From an uncultured Anaerolineae bacterium (GTDB lineage Bacteria > Chloroflexota > Anaerolineae > Aggregatilineales > Phototrophicaceae), in NCBI GenBank assembly GCA_937995825.1, contig CALKJO010000017.1, positions 1 through 64,000 of the forward strand: a DNA stretch of 64,000 nucleotides. Direction: 5' to 3'. The notes below the pieces were generated by a model. It ran no database searches. It was not told the origin of the DNA and saw nothing but the letters and a program-made list of their open reading frames with translations. Below are positions 1 to 9,673 of this stretch, in pieces (position 1 is the first letter of the stretch; each line of letters opens with the position of its first letter). The position numbers and the translations under genes are program-made.

Positions 1-19
1 ATGCCCCACGCCCTGCTCA

Positions 20-1273
20 CTAACGCACTTCCTGAATCAGAATCTCCCCGAAATAGGTCTCGAAAATCGGACCGACCAGCCGTGACAGCCAGCGATCTGC
101 CGGCGCAGCGCTGTCGGCCGGATATGTGGCGACGGCGGTGATCACGTAGCGTCCGCGTTTCCAGTAGGTCAGTGCCTGGACTGCGGGACGGTTACATGCT
201 GATGTTTCTTGGGTGTAGACCGGATATGTAAGCCCTCTGACGGTGGTGGCGTTGGTGTAGCCCTGCGCCGCTGCCAATTCAGAGAGGAATCCGTCGTTGA
301 GCGCAGCGGCGGCATCGGCGGGAGTTGTGAAGCCATCGAGCGCGTAAGCGATGCGCATATAGGGAGCTGCGTTCAGATCACACGATGTGTTATCGATTGC
401 AATGCTTGCGCGGTAGGTAAAGCCGTTCTCTTCCAGAAAGGTCTGATATGCTTGACGGACAGCTTCGGGAGCGGCTGCCACCAGCACATCGGCGGTCAGC
501 ATACCGGACGCGCTCTCATCAAGCGTCAGCACGGCGGCTACATTCGGCTGAGCTAATTCATCAACAATCGCGGTCACAACGGCTTCAGCGGCTTCACGGG
601 GTGCGCCGGTAAGCTGTGGTACAGCTGCGCTGACTGTGCCAGGGTTGGTGATAATCACGACAGTGTTCAGCGCTGTCCCAGGATTGGGATCGCTCTGCGG
701 ATCGCGCAGACGCAGTCTGCTGACAATCTCCTGACCTGTCAAGACGACGCCAAAGATCGAGTGCCGCTGATTCAGGTGCGGTGTCGGCACGGTCGTGATG
801 AAGAACTGGCTGCCGTTGGTGTTGGGTCCGGCATTTGCCATCGCCAGCAGACCCGGCACTTCGAAGTTAAGGAAGGGCAGGAATTCGTCCTCAAAGGCAT
901 AACCGGGTCCGCCTGTCCCTGTGCCAAGCGGATCGCCGCCCTGCGCCATGAACTGGTCGATCACGCGGTGAAATGTGGTGTTGTTGTAGTAGCCCTGTTC
1001 CGCCAGGAAAACAAAGTTATTGACTGTGATCGGCGTGTAATCCTCCAGCAAGTCGACGTAAATCGCTCCAACGTCGGTGCAGAAAATGGCGCGGTAATCA
1101 ACGCCGGGTTCAAGTACTTGTTCTGCCTGAGCGAAGCTGCGGCTGGTGGGATCGGCTGCGGGAACCGCCGACTCGCAGATGGCATCCGGCGTAAGCGCAT
1201 TTTGTGCGAACACGTTAGAAACACCGATCAGCAGCGCCACAAACGCCGCTGCGGCAAAAGATGTGGCTTTCAT
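20..1273 (-). CDS. secreted cyclophilin-type peptidyl-prolyl isomerase
   Basis: Cyclophilin PPIase of about 417 residues that catalyses cis-trans isomerisation of X-Pro bonds, probably outside the membrane. The start was set at 1273 because an AGGAG sits 8 bases upstream (1282-1286) and the protein then opens with a clean signal peptide (MKATSFAAAAF..., cleaved near VFAQ). The cyclophilin fold covers roughly residues 60-215 and keeps the diagnostic FHRVIDQFMAQGGD, NGSQFFIT and HSIFG segments. The C-terminal 200 residues have no domain I recognise. The gene follows the alpha-amylase on the same strand with a 48-base gap, so it may be the last gene of that operon. Confident about the isomerase domain, not about the tail. 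Confidence 0.85.
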   Translation of the reverse strand: MKATSFAAAAFVALLIGVSNVFAQNALTPDAICESAVPAADPTSRSFAQAEQVLEPGVDYRAIFCTDVGAIYVDLLEDYTPITVNNFVFLAEQGYYNNTTFHRVIDQFMAQGGDPLGTGTGGPGYAFEDEFLPFLNFEVPGLLAMANAGPNTNGSQFFITTVPTPHLNQRHSIFGVVLTGQEIVSRLRLRDPQSDPNPGTALNTVVIITNPGTVSAAVPQLTGAPREAAEAVVTAIVDELAQPNVAAVLTLDESASGMLTADVLVAAAPEAVRQAYQTFLEENGFTYRASIAIDNTSCDLNAAPYMRIAYALDGFTTPADAAAALNDGFLSELAAAQGYTNATTVRGLTYPVYTQETSACNRPAVQALTYWKRGRYVITAVATYPADSAAPADRWLSRLVGPIFETYFGEILIQEVR

Positions 1274-1321
1274 CCCATGGACTCCTGATAAGTTACGCAC
1301 AAAGATGTCATTCTAGCATGG

Positions 1322-2920
1322 TCACTGAAGCGCGAGAATAGTCACGCTGCGTTCGCGCAGTTCTGGCAGCGGTGTATACCCACTGAAGCCACCCTGCGCA
1401 TTTGGCACTGGCGCTGCTGGCACTTGATCGGTGTTTCCAAAGATCACTGCTGCTTCTGTCACAATCTCTAGTCCACTGCCGCTGTAGGTCAGTGTGTACC
1501 CGGTTACGGGATCGGTATTGAAGTTGAAAAGCATCAGCAGGCGCTCATCTTCGGTCTGACGCAGGAACGCCAGCAGCCGCGACGATGAGGCGGTGACAGT
1601 GTGAACGCTGCCATGCTGCAGCGCGGAATGGCGGCTGCGCAGATGGATCAAATCGCGGTAGAACGCGAGCAGCGAGTCCGAATCGTCGGTCTGTGCAGCG
1701 ACGTTGACGAGGTGGGCAGCCTCTTGCAGCGGCTGCCAGGGTGTGCCAAACGTAAAGCCCCCGTTTGCGGTCGAATCCCACTGCATCGGGGTGCGGATGC
1801 GTTCATCGGGTTTGCGACCCTGCATCCCGATTTCCTCTCCGTAGTAGATAAATGGCACGCCCGGCGCGGTCAGGAGCGCAGCGGCGGCGATCTGCGCCGC
1901 GTCGATACGTCGCACCTTGCTCATCACCCGGTTCTGGTCATGGTTGGTTAGAAAGGTGGCGTACTGACCAAACGGATAGAGCGTCTGGGCTGTTTCGATC
2001 CCAGCTCGGATGCCGGATGGATTGCGTCCGCCTGCGCTGCCGACAATCGTCGCAGCAAGATCGAAATCGAACACCAGATCGAGCGCAGCTGGCACGTACT
2101 GGGCTGCAATCCGGTTGGGCGACCACACTTCGCCGACGAGGAGTGCATCGGGATTGATCGCCTTGACGTGCGCGCGGAAACTGCGTAGCCATGCCCGTGT
2201 TGCGGCTGTATGTTCCTGTTCAGCGCCGTTTTCGATCAGGTGTTTGGCGGCGTCGAGTCGGAAGCCATCGACGCGCATATCCTCCAGCCAGAATCGGGCG
2301 ATTTCGTACAGCTCAGCGGTGACGGCTGGATTAGTCAGGTTCAGGTCAGGCATTTCGCCCCAGAATAAGCCGTAATAGAAACGTTCATCACGTGGATGCC
2401 ATACGCGCTGACCTTCAGGTCCGACAAAGCCTGGATTTTCATCCGACCAGATATACCAGTCTGCGTATGCCGGATCGCCAGCGGCGGATGCTTGGAACCA
2501 GGGGTGCTGCGAGGACGTGTGGTTGATGACCAGATCGATGATGACTGCGATACCGCGTTCGTGGGCGGAGTCGATCAGCCGGAGAAAGTCGTCATTCGTG
2601 CCGTAATCAGGGTGAACTTGCTGGTAATCGATCACGTCGTAGCCGTGATAGCTCGCTGCGTCCATGATCGGCATCAGCCAGATACCGGTAATGCCGAGAT
2701 CGGTGTTCGTGTCCGGATCGCCGTCATTTAGATAGTCCAGCTTTTCGATGACGCCCTGAAGGTCGCCAATGCCATCGCCGTCACTGTCGTAAAAGCTGCG
2801 CACGAAAATTTCATAGAACACCCGATCGTTCCACCAGGGCAGAGGAGGAGTCTGTGCGCTGACTCCCGCTGCCAAAAGCAGAACGATGCCTATCAACACA
2901 AGTTTCGTATAGTCAATCAC
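1322..2920 (-). CDS. secreted GH13 alpha-amylase family glycosidase
   Basis: Glycoside hydrolase family 13 enzyme of 532 residues acting on alpha-glucosidic bonds. I place the start at a GTG (2918-2920) that overlaps the stop of the upstream phosphorylase gene by 8 bases; from there a signal peptide (VIDYTKLVLIGIVLLLAAG...) is encoded, while longer readings add an Arg-rich stretch with no family match. The GH13 signature regions are visible: DLVINHT near 129, GFRLDAAKH with nucleophile Asp223, LVGEVW with acid/base Glu264, and TNHDQNR with Asp328. The overlap suggests translational coupling with the phosphorylase. Exact substrate (starch, trehalose, maltodextrin) cannot be told from sequence. 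Confidence 0.87.
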   Translation of the reverse strand: MIDYTKLVLIGIVLLLAAGVSAQTPPLPWWNDRVFYEIFVRSFYDSDGDGIGDLQGVIEKLDYLNDGDPDTNTDLGITGIWLMPIMDAASYHGYDVIDYQQVHPDYGTNDDFLRLIDSAHERGIAVIIDLVINHTSSQHPWFQASAAGDPAYADWYIWSDENPGFVGPEGQRVWHPRDERFYYGLFWGEMPDLNLTNPAVTAELYEIARFWLEDMRVDGFRLDAAKHLIENGAEQEHTAATRAWLRSFRAHVKAINPDALLVGEVWSPNRIAAQYVPAALDLVFDFDLAATIVGSAGGRNPSGIRAGIETAQTLYPFGQYATFLTNHDQNRVMSKVRRIDAAQIAAAALLTAPGVPFIYYGEEIGMQGRKPDERIRTPMQWDSTANGGFTFGTPWQPLQEAAHLVNVAAQTDDSDSLLAFYRDLIHLRSRHSALQHGSVHTVTASSSRLLAFLRQTEDERLLMLFNFNTDPVTGYTLTYSGSGLEIVTEAAVIFGNTDQVPAAPVPNAQGGFSGYTPLPELRERSVTILALQ

Positions 2921-4628
2921 AAAAAGACACCTGCAGCCAAGCAATCTGATATGGAGTAAGTGAGATCGATGAAGTGAGACGTTGCTGAGTGAGCAGATCG
3001 TGCGCAGGAGACGCCAGCGCCAGCACAATCTCGCGGTCAGTGACGTTGTGCAGCGCAATCACGCGCTCGTTTCCGTCCAGCGAAACTCGTTCAAGGGCAA
3101 ATACGCCCGAATCCAGTTCCAGCACGCGCTGTTCACCGAGCGGGTGAAACGCGGTCGATGCCGTTCGCGCACGCAGCAGCGCCATATATCCGCTGAAAAC
3201 GGCATGTCGCAGGCTGTTGCTGTCGCGTAACTCATGCAGCAGGGTATCTGCGTTCAGCTTTTGACGGTTGATTGCCCGATTATGACCCAATTTATTAACG
3301 CCCTCCGTCCAGTTGCGCGAACCGAACAGGCTGTGGAAGTAAATCCCTGGCATCCCGATCATCGCCAGCATGATCGCCTGTGAACAGAGAAAACGCTTCA
3401 CAGCAGACTGAGGATCGCGCTCGGTCACACCGGGATCGGTGATCGCGTCGAAATAGGTGATGTTCATCTCATATGGGCTTTGCGAGCCATCGGGATTGTT
3501 CTTGTACGAGACACGTCCGCCGTGCGCCAGCGTCCGCTGCACCAGCGCGTCGATTTCGGCATCGCTGATCAGCCCAATCGCAGGACGCACGCCGATACCG
3601 TCATGCGACGCGAGAAAGTTGAAGAAGGTTGTGCGTTCGCTCAGGCGGCGGATGGTCTTTGCCCAGCGCGTGAGTGCGCCGGTGTCACCGGTATGAAAGG
3701 TGTGGAGTGTGAGCGGCGGCAGCGAGAACTGATAGACCATCTGCGCTTCATTCATGCCGTCGCCAAAGTAAGAGATATTTTCTACGTGTGGAACGTTCGT
3801 CTCGGTGATCAGGATCACTTCTGGAGCGACCCAATCCAGCAGATCGCGCATGATTTGGATGATTGCGTGGGTTTGGGGCAGATGAATGCAGGGAGTGCCG
3901 ATCTCTTTCCATAAAAAGGCGATGGCGTCGAGTCTGATATATGCTGCACCATGTCTGACATAGAACAGCAGGGCATTCAGCAGTTCAAGTAGGACATCGG
4001 GGTTAGCCGCATTGACATCGATCTGATCGGCGCTGAAAGTCGTCCATACATGCTTGACTCCGCTCGGTGTCTCGTAAGGTGTGAGCAGGGGAAGCGCTCG
4101 CGGTCGTGTCACCATTGACAGGTCAATGGAGGGATCGACGACATGAAAATATTCAGCATACGGCGGCTGATTCTGAAGAAATCCCTGAAACCAGGTGCTT
4201 TGAGAGGAAATATGATTGAAAACGGCATCAAACATCAAACGAAAGTCTGTTCGCAGCCGTTCAATGTCGTCCCAAGTGCCGAGGTCAGGATTGACCGCCA
4301 GATAATCGACGACGGAAAAGCCATCATCGGATGTGTACGGATAAAATGGGAGGATATGCACGGACGAAATCGTCGGATGGATGGTCTGTTTGAGAAAATG
4401 ATACAGCGTGCGCAGCGGCACTTCGCCTGATCGCCGCACATGATCGCCATAGCAGATGAGCATTGAGTCGCGGTGATCGAGGTTCAGCGCAGCGGACTGA
4501 ACCACTTTCGTTGAGGCGCTGTTCATCAATGTCTGTGCTAGATTTTGAATACGCTCAAAGATGGCTGGCGCACGGTCTGCGCCGTAGACAAATTCCAAAC
4601 GCTGGCGCAGCCGTTCCTGGATATGCAT
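2913..4628 (-). CDS. GH13_18 sugar phosphorylase (sucrose / glucosylglycerate phosphorylase type)
   Basis: 571-residue GH13 subfamily 18 phosphorylase, which splits an alpha-glucoside with phosphate to give alpha-glucose 1-phosphate. Seen: Asp234 in IRLDAIAF as nucleophile, Glu276 in ITETNVP as acid/base, Asp343 in LASHDGIG. Subfamily 18 contains sucrose, sucrose-6-phosphate and glucosylglycerate phosphorylases. The neighbouring divergent genes encode glucosyl-3-phosphoglycerate synthase and a GH63 glycosylglycerate hydrolase, so glucosylglycerate phosphorylase is the favoured inference; sucrose phosphorylase remains possible. Start supported by AGGAGG four bases before ATG. It is the first gene of a leftward unit with the amylase. 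Confidence 0.8.
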   Translation of the reverse strand: MHIQERLRQRLEFVYGADRAPAIFERIQNLAQTLMNSASTKVVQSAALNLDHRDSMLICYGDHVRRSGEVPLRTLYHFLKQTIHPTISSVHILPFYPYTSDDGFSVVDYLAVNPDLGTWDDIERLRTDFRLMFDAVFNHISSQSTWFQGFLQNQPPYAEYFHVVDPSIDLSMVTRPRALPLLTPYETPSGVKHVWTTFSADQIDVNAANPDVLLELLNALLFYVRHGAAYIRLDAIAFLWKEIGTPCIHLPQTHAIIQIMRDLLDWVAPEVILITETNVPHVENISYFGDGMNEAQMVYQFSLPPLTLHTFHTGDTGALTRWAKTIRRLSERTTFFNFLASHDGIGVRPAIGLISDAEIDALVQRTLAHGGRVSYKNNPDGSQSPYEMNITYFDAITDPGVTERDPQSAVKRFLCSQAIMLAMIGMPGIYFHSLFGSRNWTEGVNKLGHNRAINRQKLNADTLLHELRDSNSLRHAVFSGYMALLRARTASTAFHPLGEQRVLELDSGVFALERVSLDGNERVIALHNVTDREIVLALASPAHDLLTQQRLTSSISLTPYQIAWLQVSFCD

Positions 4629-4736
4629 CGATCCTCCTGAAACTGAACATTAGGACTATTTTCATCATATTATAGGCGATCTGATGTGGGTTGACCGAAG
4701 GCATGTTAAGTTTCCGATGTGAATCGTTGCATGACA

Positions 4737-4765
4737 TTGGTGATCTTGGGGTGGTGGGCTATAAT
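4737..4765 (+). promoter_or_regulatory. candidate promoter for the GT4-gpgS-hydrolase genes
   Basis: A perfect TATAAT (4760-4765) lies 17 bases after a weak TTGGTG (4737-4742), 37 bases before the GT4 start codon in the gap between divergent units. The -10 is strong, the -35 matches only three of six bases. Confidence 0.4.
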
Positions 4766-4801
4766 CCCGTTTCTACGTGATGGATTAGATTACGGATAGT
4801 G

Positions 4802-6046
4802 ATGAAGGCGACAGCGATCCTGCATTATGCCAGCGCGCCGATCATCGGCGGCGTCGAAGCGACCGTCACCCATCACGCGCGCGGTCTGGCGCGTCTCGGT
4901 TACCGTGTGCGCGTCATCAGCGGGCGCGGCGAACCCTTTCCCGCAGAAGACAACATCGAATACTATTGCCACGAATGGTTTGACTCTGGACATCCGGACA
5001 TTCTCGCGCTGAAGAAAGCGCTGGATGCGGGGCAAGTGCCAGAAGACTTTGACATGATGGTTGAGCGCGTTACGGTTGAGCTTAAGCGCTCGCTTGACGG
5101 CTTCGAAGTGGTGATTGCCCATAACATCCCTTCGCTGAACAAAAATCTGGCGCTTTCTAAGGCGCTTGAAAATCTGAACAATGCAGGCGTTATCCGCGTG
5201 ATAGCCTGGAGTCATGATCTCGCGTGGACAAATCCGCAGTATCAGCCGGAGCTGCATCCTGGTGAACCCTGGGATATTCTGAGGCGGCGCTGGCGTGGGG
5301 CTGTTTATGTCACTGTGTCCGAGGCGCGGCGTGAAGAGCTGGCGGCGCTGCTAGGCATATCGCCAGATGAAATTCATGTGGTGACACCTGGCGTGGACGC
5401 CGCTGCCATGCTCGGCTGGACGCCGCTCCTGCGCGACTTGGCGCAGCGTTTAAATCTGCTCAATGCGGATGGTCTGCTGCTGCTGCCAGCGCGCTTGACC
5501 CGCCGCAAGAATATCGCGTTAGCGCTGCGCATTCTTGCAGCGATGCGTCAGCAGTCAGGTCGCGACTATCGTCTGATCGTGACAGGACCGCCCGGTCCTC
5601 ATAACCCGACCAATCCGGGTTATCTGGGCGAACTGCTCGATCTGCGGCGCGAACTCGGCTTGATGGACAGCGCGCATTTTCTCTACGAATGCGGTGCGCC
5701 GGATCAGCCGCTTCTGGTCGATGATGCGACAATTGCCGCCTTATACCGGACGTGCGATGCGCTGCTGTTTCCGAGCGAGCAGGAAGGCTTTGGGATGCCT
5801 GTGATCGAAGCGGGGATCGCCGGTTTACCGGTGTTCTGCGCGGCGATCCCGCCGCTTCAGCGCACAGGCGGTGATGAGGCGCGCTACTTCGATCCGAAAA
5901 ATGCGCCTCCAACCTTGATTGCACGTGATATTCTCAACTTCTTTGCAAACGATGCCTCCCATCGGCTGAAAGTGCGCGCGCGCCACGATTTTCGTTGGGA
6001 CGCATTGATTGAGCGTCAAATTATACCGCTTGTGGAGGGCGAATGA
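4802..6046 (+). CDS. GT4 family glycosyltransferase
   Basis: 414-residue GT-B glycosyltransferase of family 4 (retaining). The N-terminal half opens with YASAPIIGGVEATV and the C-terminal Rossmann half holds LPARLTRRKNIALAL and FPSEQEGFGMPVIEA, the latter with the nucleotide-sugar binding Glu pattern of GT4. Two starts (GTG 4799, ATG 4802) are adjacent; ATG is preferred. The stop overlaps the next gene in an ATGA, so it is co-translated with glucosyl-3-phosphoglycerate synthase. In other bacteria a GT4 enzyme next to gpgS extends the product to mannosylglucosyl-3-phosphoglycerate; that role here is inference. It could instead be a glucosyl or mannosyl transferase acting on another acceptor. 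Confidence 0.82.
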   Translation: MKATAILHYASAPIIGGVEATVTHHARGLARLGYRVRVISGRGEPFPAEDNIEYYCHEWFDSGHPDILALKKALDAGQVPEDFDMMVERVTVELKRSLDGFEVVIAHNIPSLNKNLALSKALENLNNAGVIRVIAWSHDLAWTNPQYQPELHPGEPWDILRRRWRGAVYVTVSEARREELAALLGISPDEIHVVTPGVDAAAMLGWTPLLRDLAQRLNLLNADGLLLLPARLTRRKNIALALRILAAMRQQSGRDYRLIVTGPPGPHNPTNPGYLGELLDLRRELGLMDSAHFLYECGAPDQPLLVDDATIAALYRTCDALLFPSEQEGFGMPVIEAGIAGLPVFCAAIPPLQRTGGDEARYFDPKNAPPTLIARDILNFFANDASHRLKVRARHDFRWDALIERQIIPLVEGE

Positions 6047-7857
6047 GCGCAGATACAGGTGTCTACACAGTGATGGTTGCGCTGACGGATGTGACTTTAG
6101 TTGATGCCTGGGTTAAGCTGGGTTCGGAACTCGCAGGCGAACAAGGACATGTCCGACTGCGCGGCATGGTCACCATCCCAGAGGGGCAGTCGCTCAGTGA
6201 AGGCGCAACGCAGGCACGCGCCATTCGAGATCGGATTTGCGCCATCGCGCTGGAGGATGTGTTCGTAGAGGATGCTGTCGAGGTGCGCGTCGATTACCAT
6301 CCGATGGCAGCCCTTCTTGAAGAAACCGATGCCAATCCGGTCGACCTGATCCTGGTGCAGTGGCAGGGACCGACCGAACTCACAGGCGGTCTCGACACGA
6401 ATGCCATTTTGCAGCACGCGCGCTGCGATGTCGTGCTGCTGCATGGGGATGATTGGCATGTGCCGGGGCGCGTTTTGCTGTCGCTGCGCGGAGGTCCCAA
6501 TTTAACCCTTGGCGTTAGGGTGGCAGAGGCGCTGGCGGGAGACAGCGGGGATATCACGCTGTTTCACAGTGTTGATCGCAGCCATCCGGCTCCTGATCTG
6601 GGATCAATCCTGCGCGCGCACAGTCGTATCGGTCGCACCATGACCTCCTACAGCGATACGGCGGCGGAACTGATCAGCGAGGCGGCGCATCATAAGGTGC
6701 TGGTGATGGGGGCGCGCTTTCAGCAGCCGGAGATCATCGGCAGCTCTGCCAGTCCGGTGATGACACAGGTCTACCAGGCGGTCGCCAAACCGATGGCACT
6801 GGTGCGCGCGTGGCATCCGGAGGAAGTGCGCTTTCATGCGCCGGCAGGTCTAGTTCGTCCAGAACTCGACCTGTCTTCGCGAGTGGATCGCTGGTTTGCG
6901 GAAAACACCTTTCACAGCAGCGAATTTGACGATCTGAGCGTCTTAATGGGGCTGAAGGAGCGCCAAGGTGTGACGATCAGCGTCGCGCTCCCCGCTTTAA
7001 ATGAAGAAGCCACAGTGGGGTTGGTGATCGATACGATCAAGTCGGCGTTGATGGACGCTGTGCCGCTTATTGATGAGATCGTCCTGATCGACAGCATGTC
7101 CACCGATAACACCGTGCCAATTGCGGAAGCGCGCGGCATCCCGGTCTACCGCCATCCTGAAATTCTGCCAGAAATGGGCAGTTACCGTGGTAAGGGCGAA
7201 GCGCTTTGGAAAAGCCTGCATGTGACCAGCGGTGATATTGTGGCATGGATCGATACCGATATCAGCAACATCCATCCGCGCTTTATCTATGGTCTACTGG
7301 GTCCGCTGCTGCGCCGCCCTCAGGTTCAGTATGTGAAGGGGTTTTATCAGCGCCCGATTAAAGTCGGAGACACATTGCAAGCATACGGCGGCGGGCGCGT
7401 GACGGAGCTGGTGGCGCGCCCGCTGCTCAATCTCTACTATCCCGAATTATCAGGCATTATCCAGCCGCTGTCCGGGGAATATGCTGGACGGCGCGCTGCC
7501 CTGGAGAGCCTGCCGTTCTTCAGCGGCTATGGCGTTGAGACGGGGATGCTGATCGACATGCATGATCGTTTCGGTCTGGATGCGATTGCGCAGACCGATC
7601 TTGAACAGCGCGTGCATCACAATCAGCCGCTGGTTGGGCTGAGCAAGATGTCGTTTGCCATTCTGCAAGTGTTCATCTCGCGGCTGGAAAACCGCTACGG
7701 GGTGAGCCTGCTCGATCATGCCAATAAGAGCATGAAGCTGGTGGCGCAGGCGCCAGATCGGTTTGCGCTGGATGTGGTCGAAATTACTGATGTCGAGCGC
7801 CCGCCCATGAACACCATCCCGGCATACATGCAGCGCTATGCCGTGTCTTCGACTTGA
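6043..7857 (+). CDS. glucosyl-3-phosphoglycerate synthase with N-terminal USP-like region
   Basis: 604 residues in two parts. Residues about 1-270 look like two universal-stress-protein-like alpha/beta domains (VYTVMVAL...; ...KVLVMGARF). Residues about 305-590 form a GT-A family synthase: SVALPALNEE near 311, a DxD metal motif DTD at 404-406, and YRGKGEALWKSL and SGYGVETGMLID segments typical of GpgS/MpgS enzymes, which join NDP-glucose to 3-phosphoglycerate as the first step to the compatible solute glucosylglycerate. The usual GpgS is about 300-330 residues, so the USP part is an addition. No GpgP phosphatase gene is seen nearby. The start overlaps the GT4 stop (ATGA). Confidence 0.83.
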   Translation: MSADTGVYTVMVALTDVTLVDAWVKLGSELAGEQGHVRLRGMVTIPEGQSLSEGATQARAIRDRICAIALEDVFVEDAVEVRVDYHPMAALLEETDANPVDLILVQWQGPTELTGGLDTNAILQHARCDVVLLHGDDWHVPGRVLLSLRGGPNLTLGVRVAEALAGDSGDITLFHSVDRSHPAPDLGSILRAHSRIGRTMTSYSDTAAELISEAAHHKVLVMGARFQQPEIIGSSASPVMTQVYQAVAKPMALVRAWHPEEVRFHAPAGLVRPELDLSSRVDRWFAENTFHSSEFDDLSVLMGLKERQGVTISVALPALNEEATVGLVIDTIKSALMDAVPLIDEIVLIDSMSTDNTVPIAEARGIPVYRHPEILPEMGSYRGKGEALWKSLHVTSGDIVAWIDTDISNIHPRFIYGLLGPLLRRPQVQYVKGFYQRPIKVGDTLQAYGGGRVTELVARPLLNLYYPELSGIIQPLSGEYAGRRAALESLPFFSGYGVETGMLIDMHDRFGLDAIAQTDLEQRVHHNQPLVGLSKMSFAILQVFISRLENRYGVSLLDHANKSMKLVAQAPDRFALDVVEITDVERPPMNTIPAYMQRYAVSST

Positions 7858-7869
7858 ATAACGCGCTGG

Positions 7870-7899
7870 GATGCGCTGTTCAGGTAGTGACAGCGCATC
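7870..7899 (+). other. perfect hairpin between gpgS and the GH63 gene
   Basis: GATGCGCTGT (7870-7879) is mirrored by ACAGCGCATC (7890-7899) around a 10-base loop, beginning 13 bases after the gpgS stop. Only a short TTTT follows (7904-7907), so a full intrinsic terminator is unlikely; a partial terminator or mRNA 3'-end stabiliser would fit. Confidence 0.5.
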
Positions 7900-7921
7900 T
7901 GGCTTTTACATGCTTGGAATT

Positions 7922-9673
7922 ATGACCGCCATCGAAAACCTCCATAATCGCATTGACCTGTACAACATCCCTTTTTCCGAACGCGGCTCGCGGCTGATGC
8001 TGTTTCGTAAGGCCGATATGCTGTTTATCCGTCTGGCGGAACGCTGGGTTAAACAGGAGAGCGCAGTTGGTCATTATCGAAAACGCCCGCCATTTGTGGA
8101 CAATATCCGGTTTTGGGATGCTGATGGCGCGCCGCTCGCTTTTGAACTCGAAACTTACCCGCACGTGGTCAGTGTTAAGACGCGGGTGGGCGCGTTTGAC
8201 TGGGCGTTTCTGGACAGTGAAACCCTGATGATCAAGCTGCCATCGGGAGGTTGCGGCGTAAGCTTCGATGGACAGAGCCAGGATGGGGCTGCGGATCGGC
8301 GCGGCGGCGTGCTGCATGGTGTCCGCGCAACCGCGTATACCACCAATGCCCAAATTATCCAGAATACGATCACGCCGCTGGACAATGGCTATCATCGAGT
8401 CGAACTCAGGTTGGAGTCGCGCGCTGGCAACGCGCTGATGCTCAACCTGACTCCCCGCCTCGGCTACAACCGTTCTATCCCAGAGCCGGACGCCGTAATT
8501 GCAAAGGCACGTCAGCGCTGGGATGAGTGGTTCAGCGCCGCACCGCCGGTATTGGAGGCATACCGTCAGGATTACGATTATGCGTGGTGGATTCTACGCG
8601 CCGGCTTGATGAGCACACGCTATTATTTCACCCGTGAGGCGCTTGTTCCATCCAAAATTCATTATGTGGGCGTTTGGCACTGGGATCAGTTTTTCCACGC
8701 ACTGGCGTATCGTCATATCAACGTGCGTTTAGCTGAAGATCAGCTTCGCATTCTGCTTGACCACCAGCAGCCCAACGGCATGATCCCAGATGCCGTGCAT
8801 GATGAGGGCGTGGTCATGCATCTGGATTTTCCGCTTGAAGCCGACGTCACTAAGCCACCGCTGATGGCGTGGACGGTTCTCAAGCTGTATGAGACGACTG
8901 GGCATACAGATTTTCTTGAGGAAATGTATGAGCCGCTGCTGCGCTGGCAGAGCTGGTGGCACACTGACAATGTCGATGCGCACGGTTTGGGCATGTATCG
9001 CCATCCGTTTTCATCTGGCTTGGATGACAGCCCGATGTGGGACTATGGGATGCCTGTCACCGCGCCCGATCTGAATACGTATCTAGTGCTGCAAGCGGAG
9101 AGTTTAGCGACCATCGCAGACATCATCGGCAAGCCAGAGGATGCGCGGAGTCAGCGTGAACGTGCCAGAACACTGCTCGACGCTATGATGATGCATCTCT
9201 GGGATGAAGAGCGCGGCTGTTTCAATGCGCTGCGCGGCGGGGAGCGCGTTCCAGTGTTGACGCCGTTTCATCTGCTTCCGATCTGGCTGGACGGTCTGCC
9301 GCGGCAGGTCTATGACCGGTTGATCGCACATCTGACCGATCCGGCGAAATTCTGGACGCGCTTTCCGCTCCCCACTGTCGCCATTGACGATCCACATTTC
9401 GATCCGCTGCAAATGTGGCGCGGTCCGACCTGGGTGAACATCAACTACTTGTTCGTCAATGCGCTTCAGCGGCGTGGTTATCCCGATCTGGCGCGTGAAC
9501 TGCGGCGAAAAAGCCTAGAACTCGTCATGATGCACGATGATATCTACGAGTACTACAATCCGTTCAACGGTGAACGTCCGCCGAAAGCTGCGCCGATTTT
9601 CGGCTGGACATCGGCGGTTTTCATCGACATGGCGCTCCAGGAGACGCGCGAAGCCGCGCCAGAGTCACTTTAA
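7922..9673 (+). CDS. GH63 mannosyl-/glucosylglycerate hydrolase-like
   Basis: 583-residue (alpha/alpha)6-barrel glycosidase of the GH63 type that includes mannosylglycerate and glucosylglycerate hydrolases. Diagnostic stretches are HYVGVWHWDQFFHALAY, the QPNGMIPDAVHDEG turn, DDSPMWDYG and RGPTWVNINYLF, which carry the acidic catalytic and substrate-binding residues. The start at 7922 gives MTAIENLHNRIDL..., matching family N-termini; ORF extension to 7871 would begin inside a hairpin. It probably recycles the glycosylglycerate made by the upstream synthase to glucose plus glycerate. Its end overlaps the convergent permease gene by 9 bases. Sugar specificity (glucose or mannose) is not decided by sequence. 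Confidence 0.8.
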   Translation: MTAIENLHNRIDLYNIPFSERGSRLMLFRKADMLFIRLAERWVKQESAVGHYRKRPPFVDNIRFWDADGAPLAFELETYPHVVSVKTRVGAFDWAFLDSETLMIKLPSGGCGVSFDGQSQDGAADRRGGVLHGVRATAYTTNAQIIQNTITPLDNGYHRVELRLESRAGNALMLNLTPRLGYNRSIPEPDAVIAKARQRWDEWFSAAPPVLEAYRQDYDYAWWILRAGLMSTRYYFTREALVPSKIHYVGVWHWDQFFHALAYRHINVRLAEDQLRILLDHQQPNGMIPDAVHDEGVVMHLDFPLEADVTKPPLMAWTVLKLYETTGHTDFLEEMYEPLLRWQSWWHTDNVDAHGLGMYRHPFSSGLDDSPMWDYGMPVTAPDLNTYLVLQAESLATIADIIGKPEDARSQRERARTLLDAMMMHLWDEERGCFNALRGGERVPVLTPFHLLPIWLDGLPRQVYDRLIAHLTDPAKFWTRFPLPTVAIDDPHFDPLQMWRGPTWVNINYLFVNALQRRGYPDLARELRRKSLELVMMHDDIYEYYNPFNGERPPKAAPIFGWTSAVFIDMALQETREAAPESL

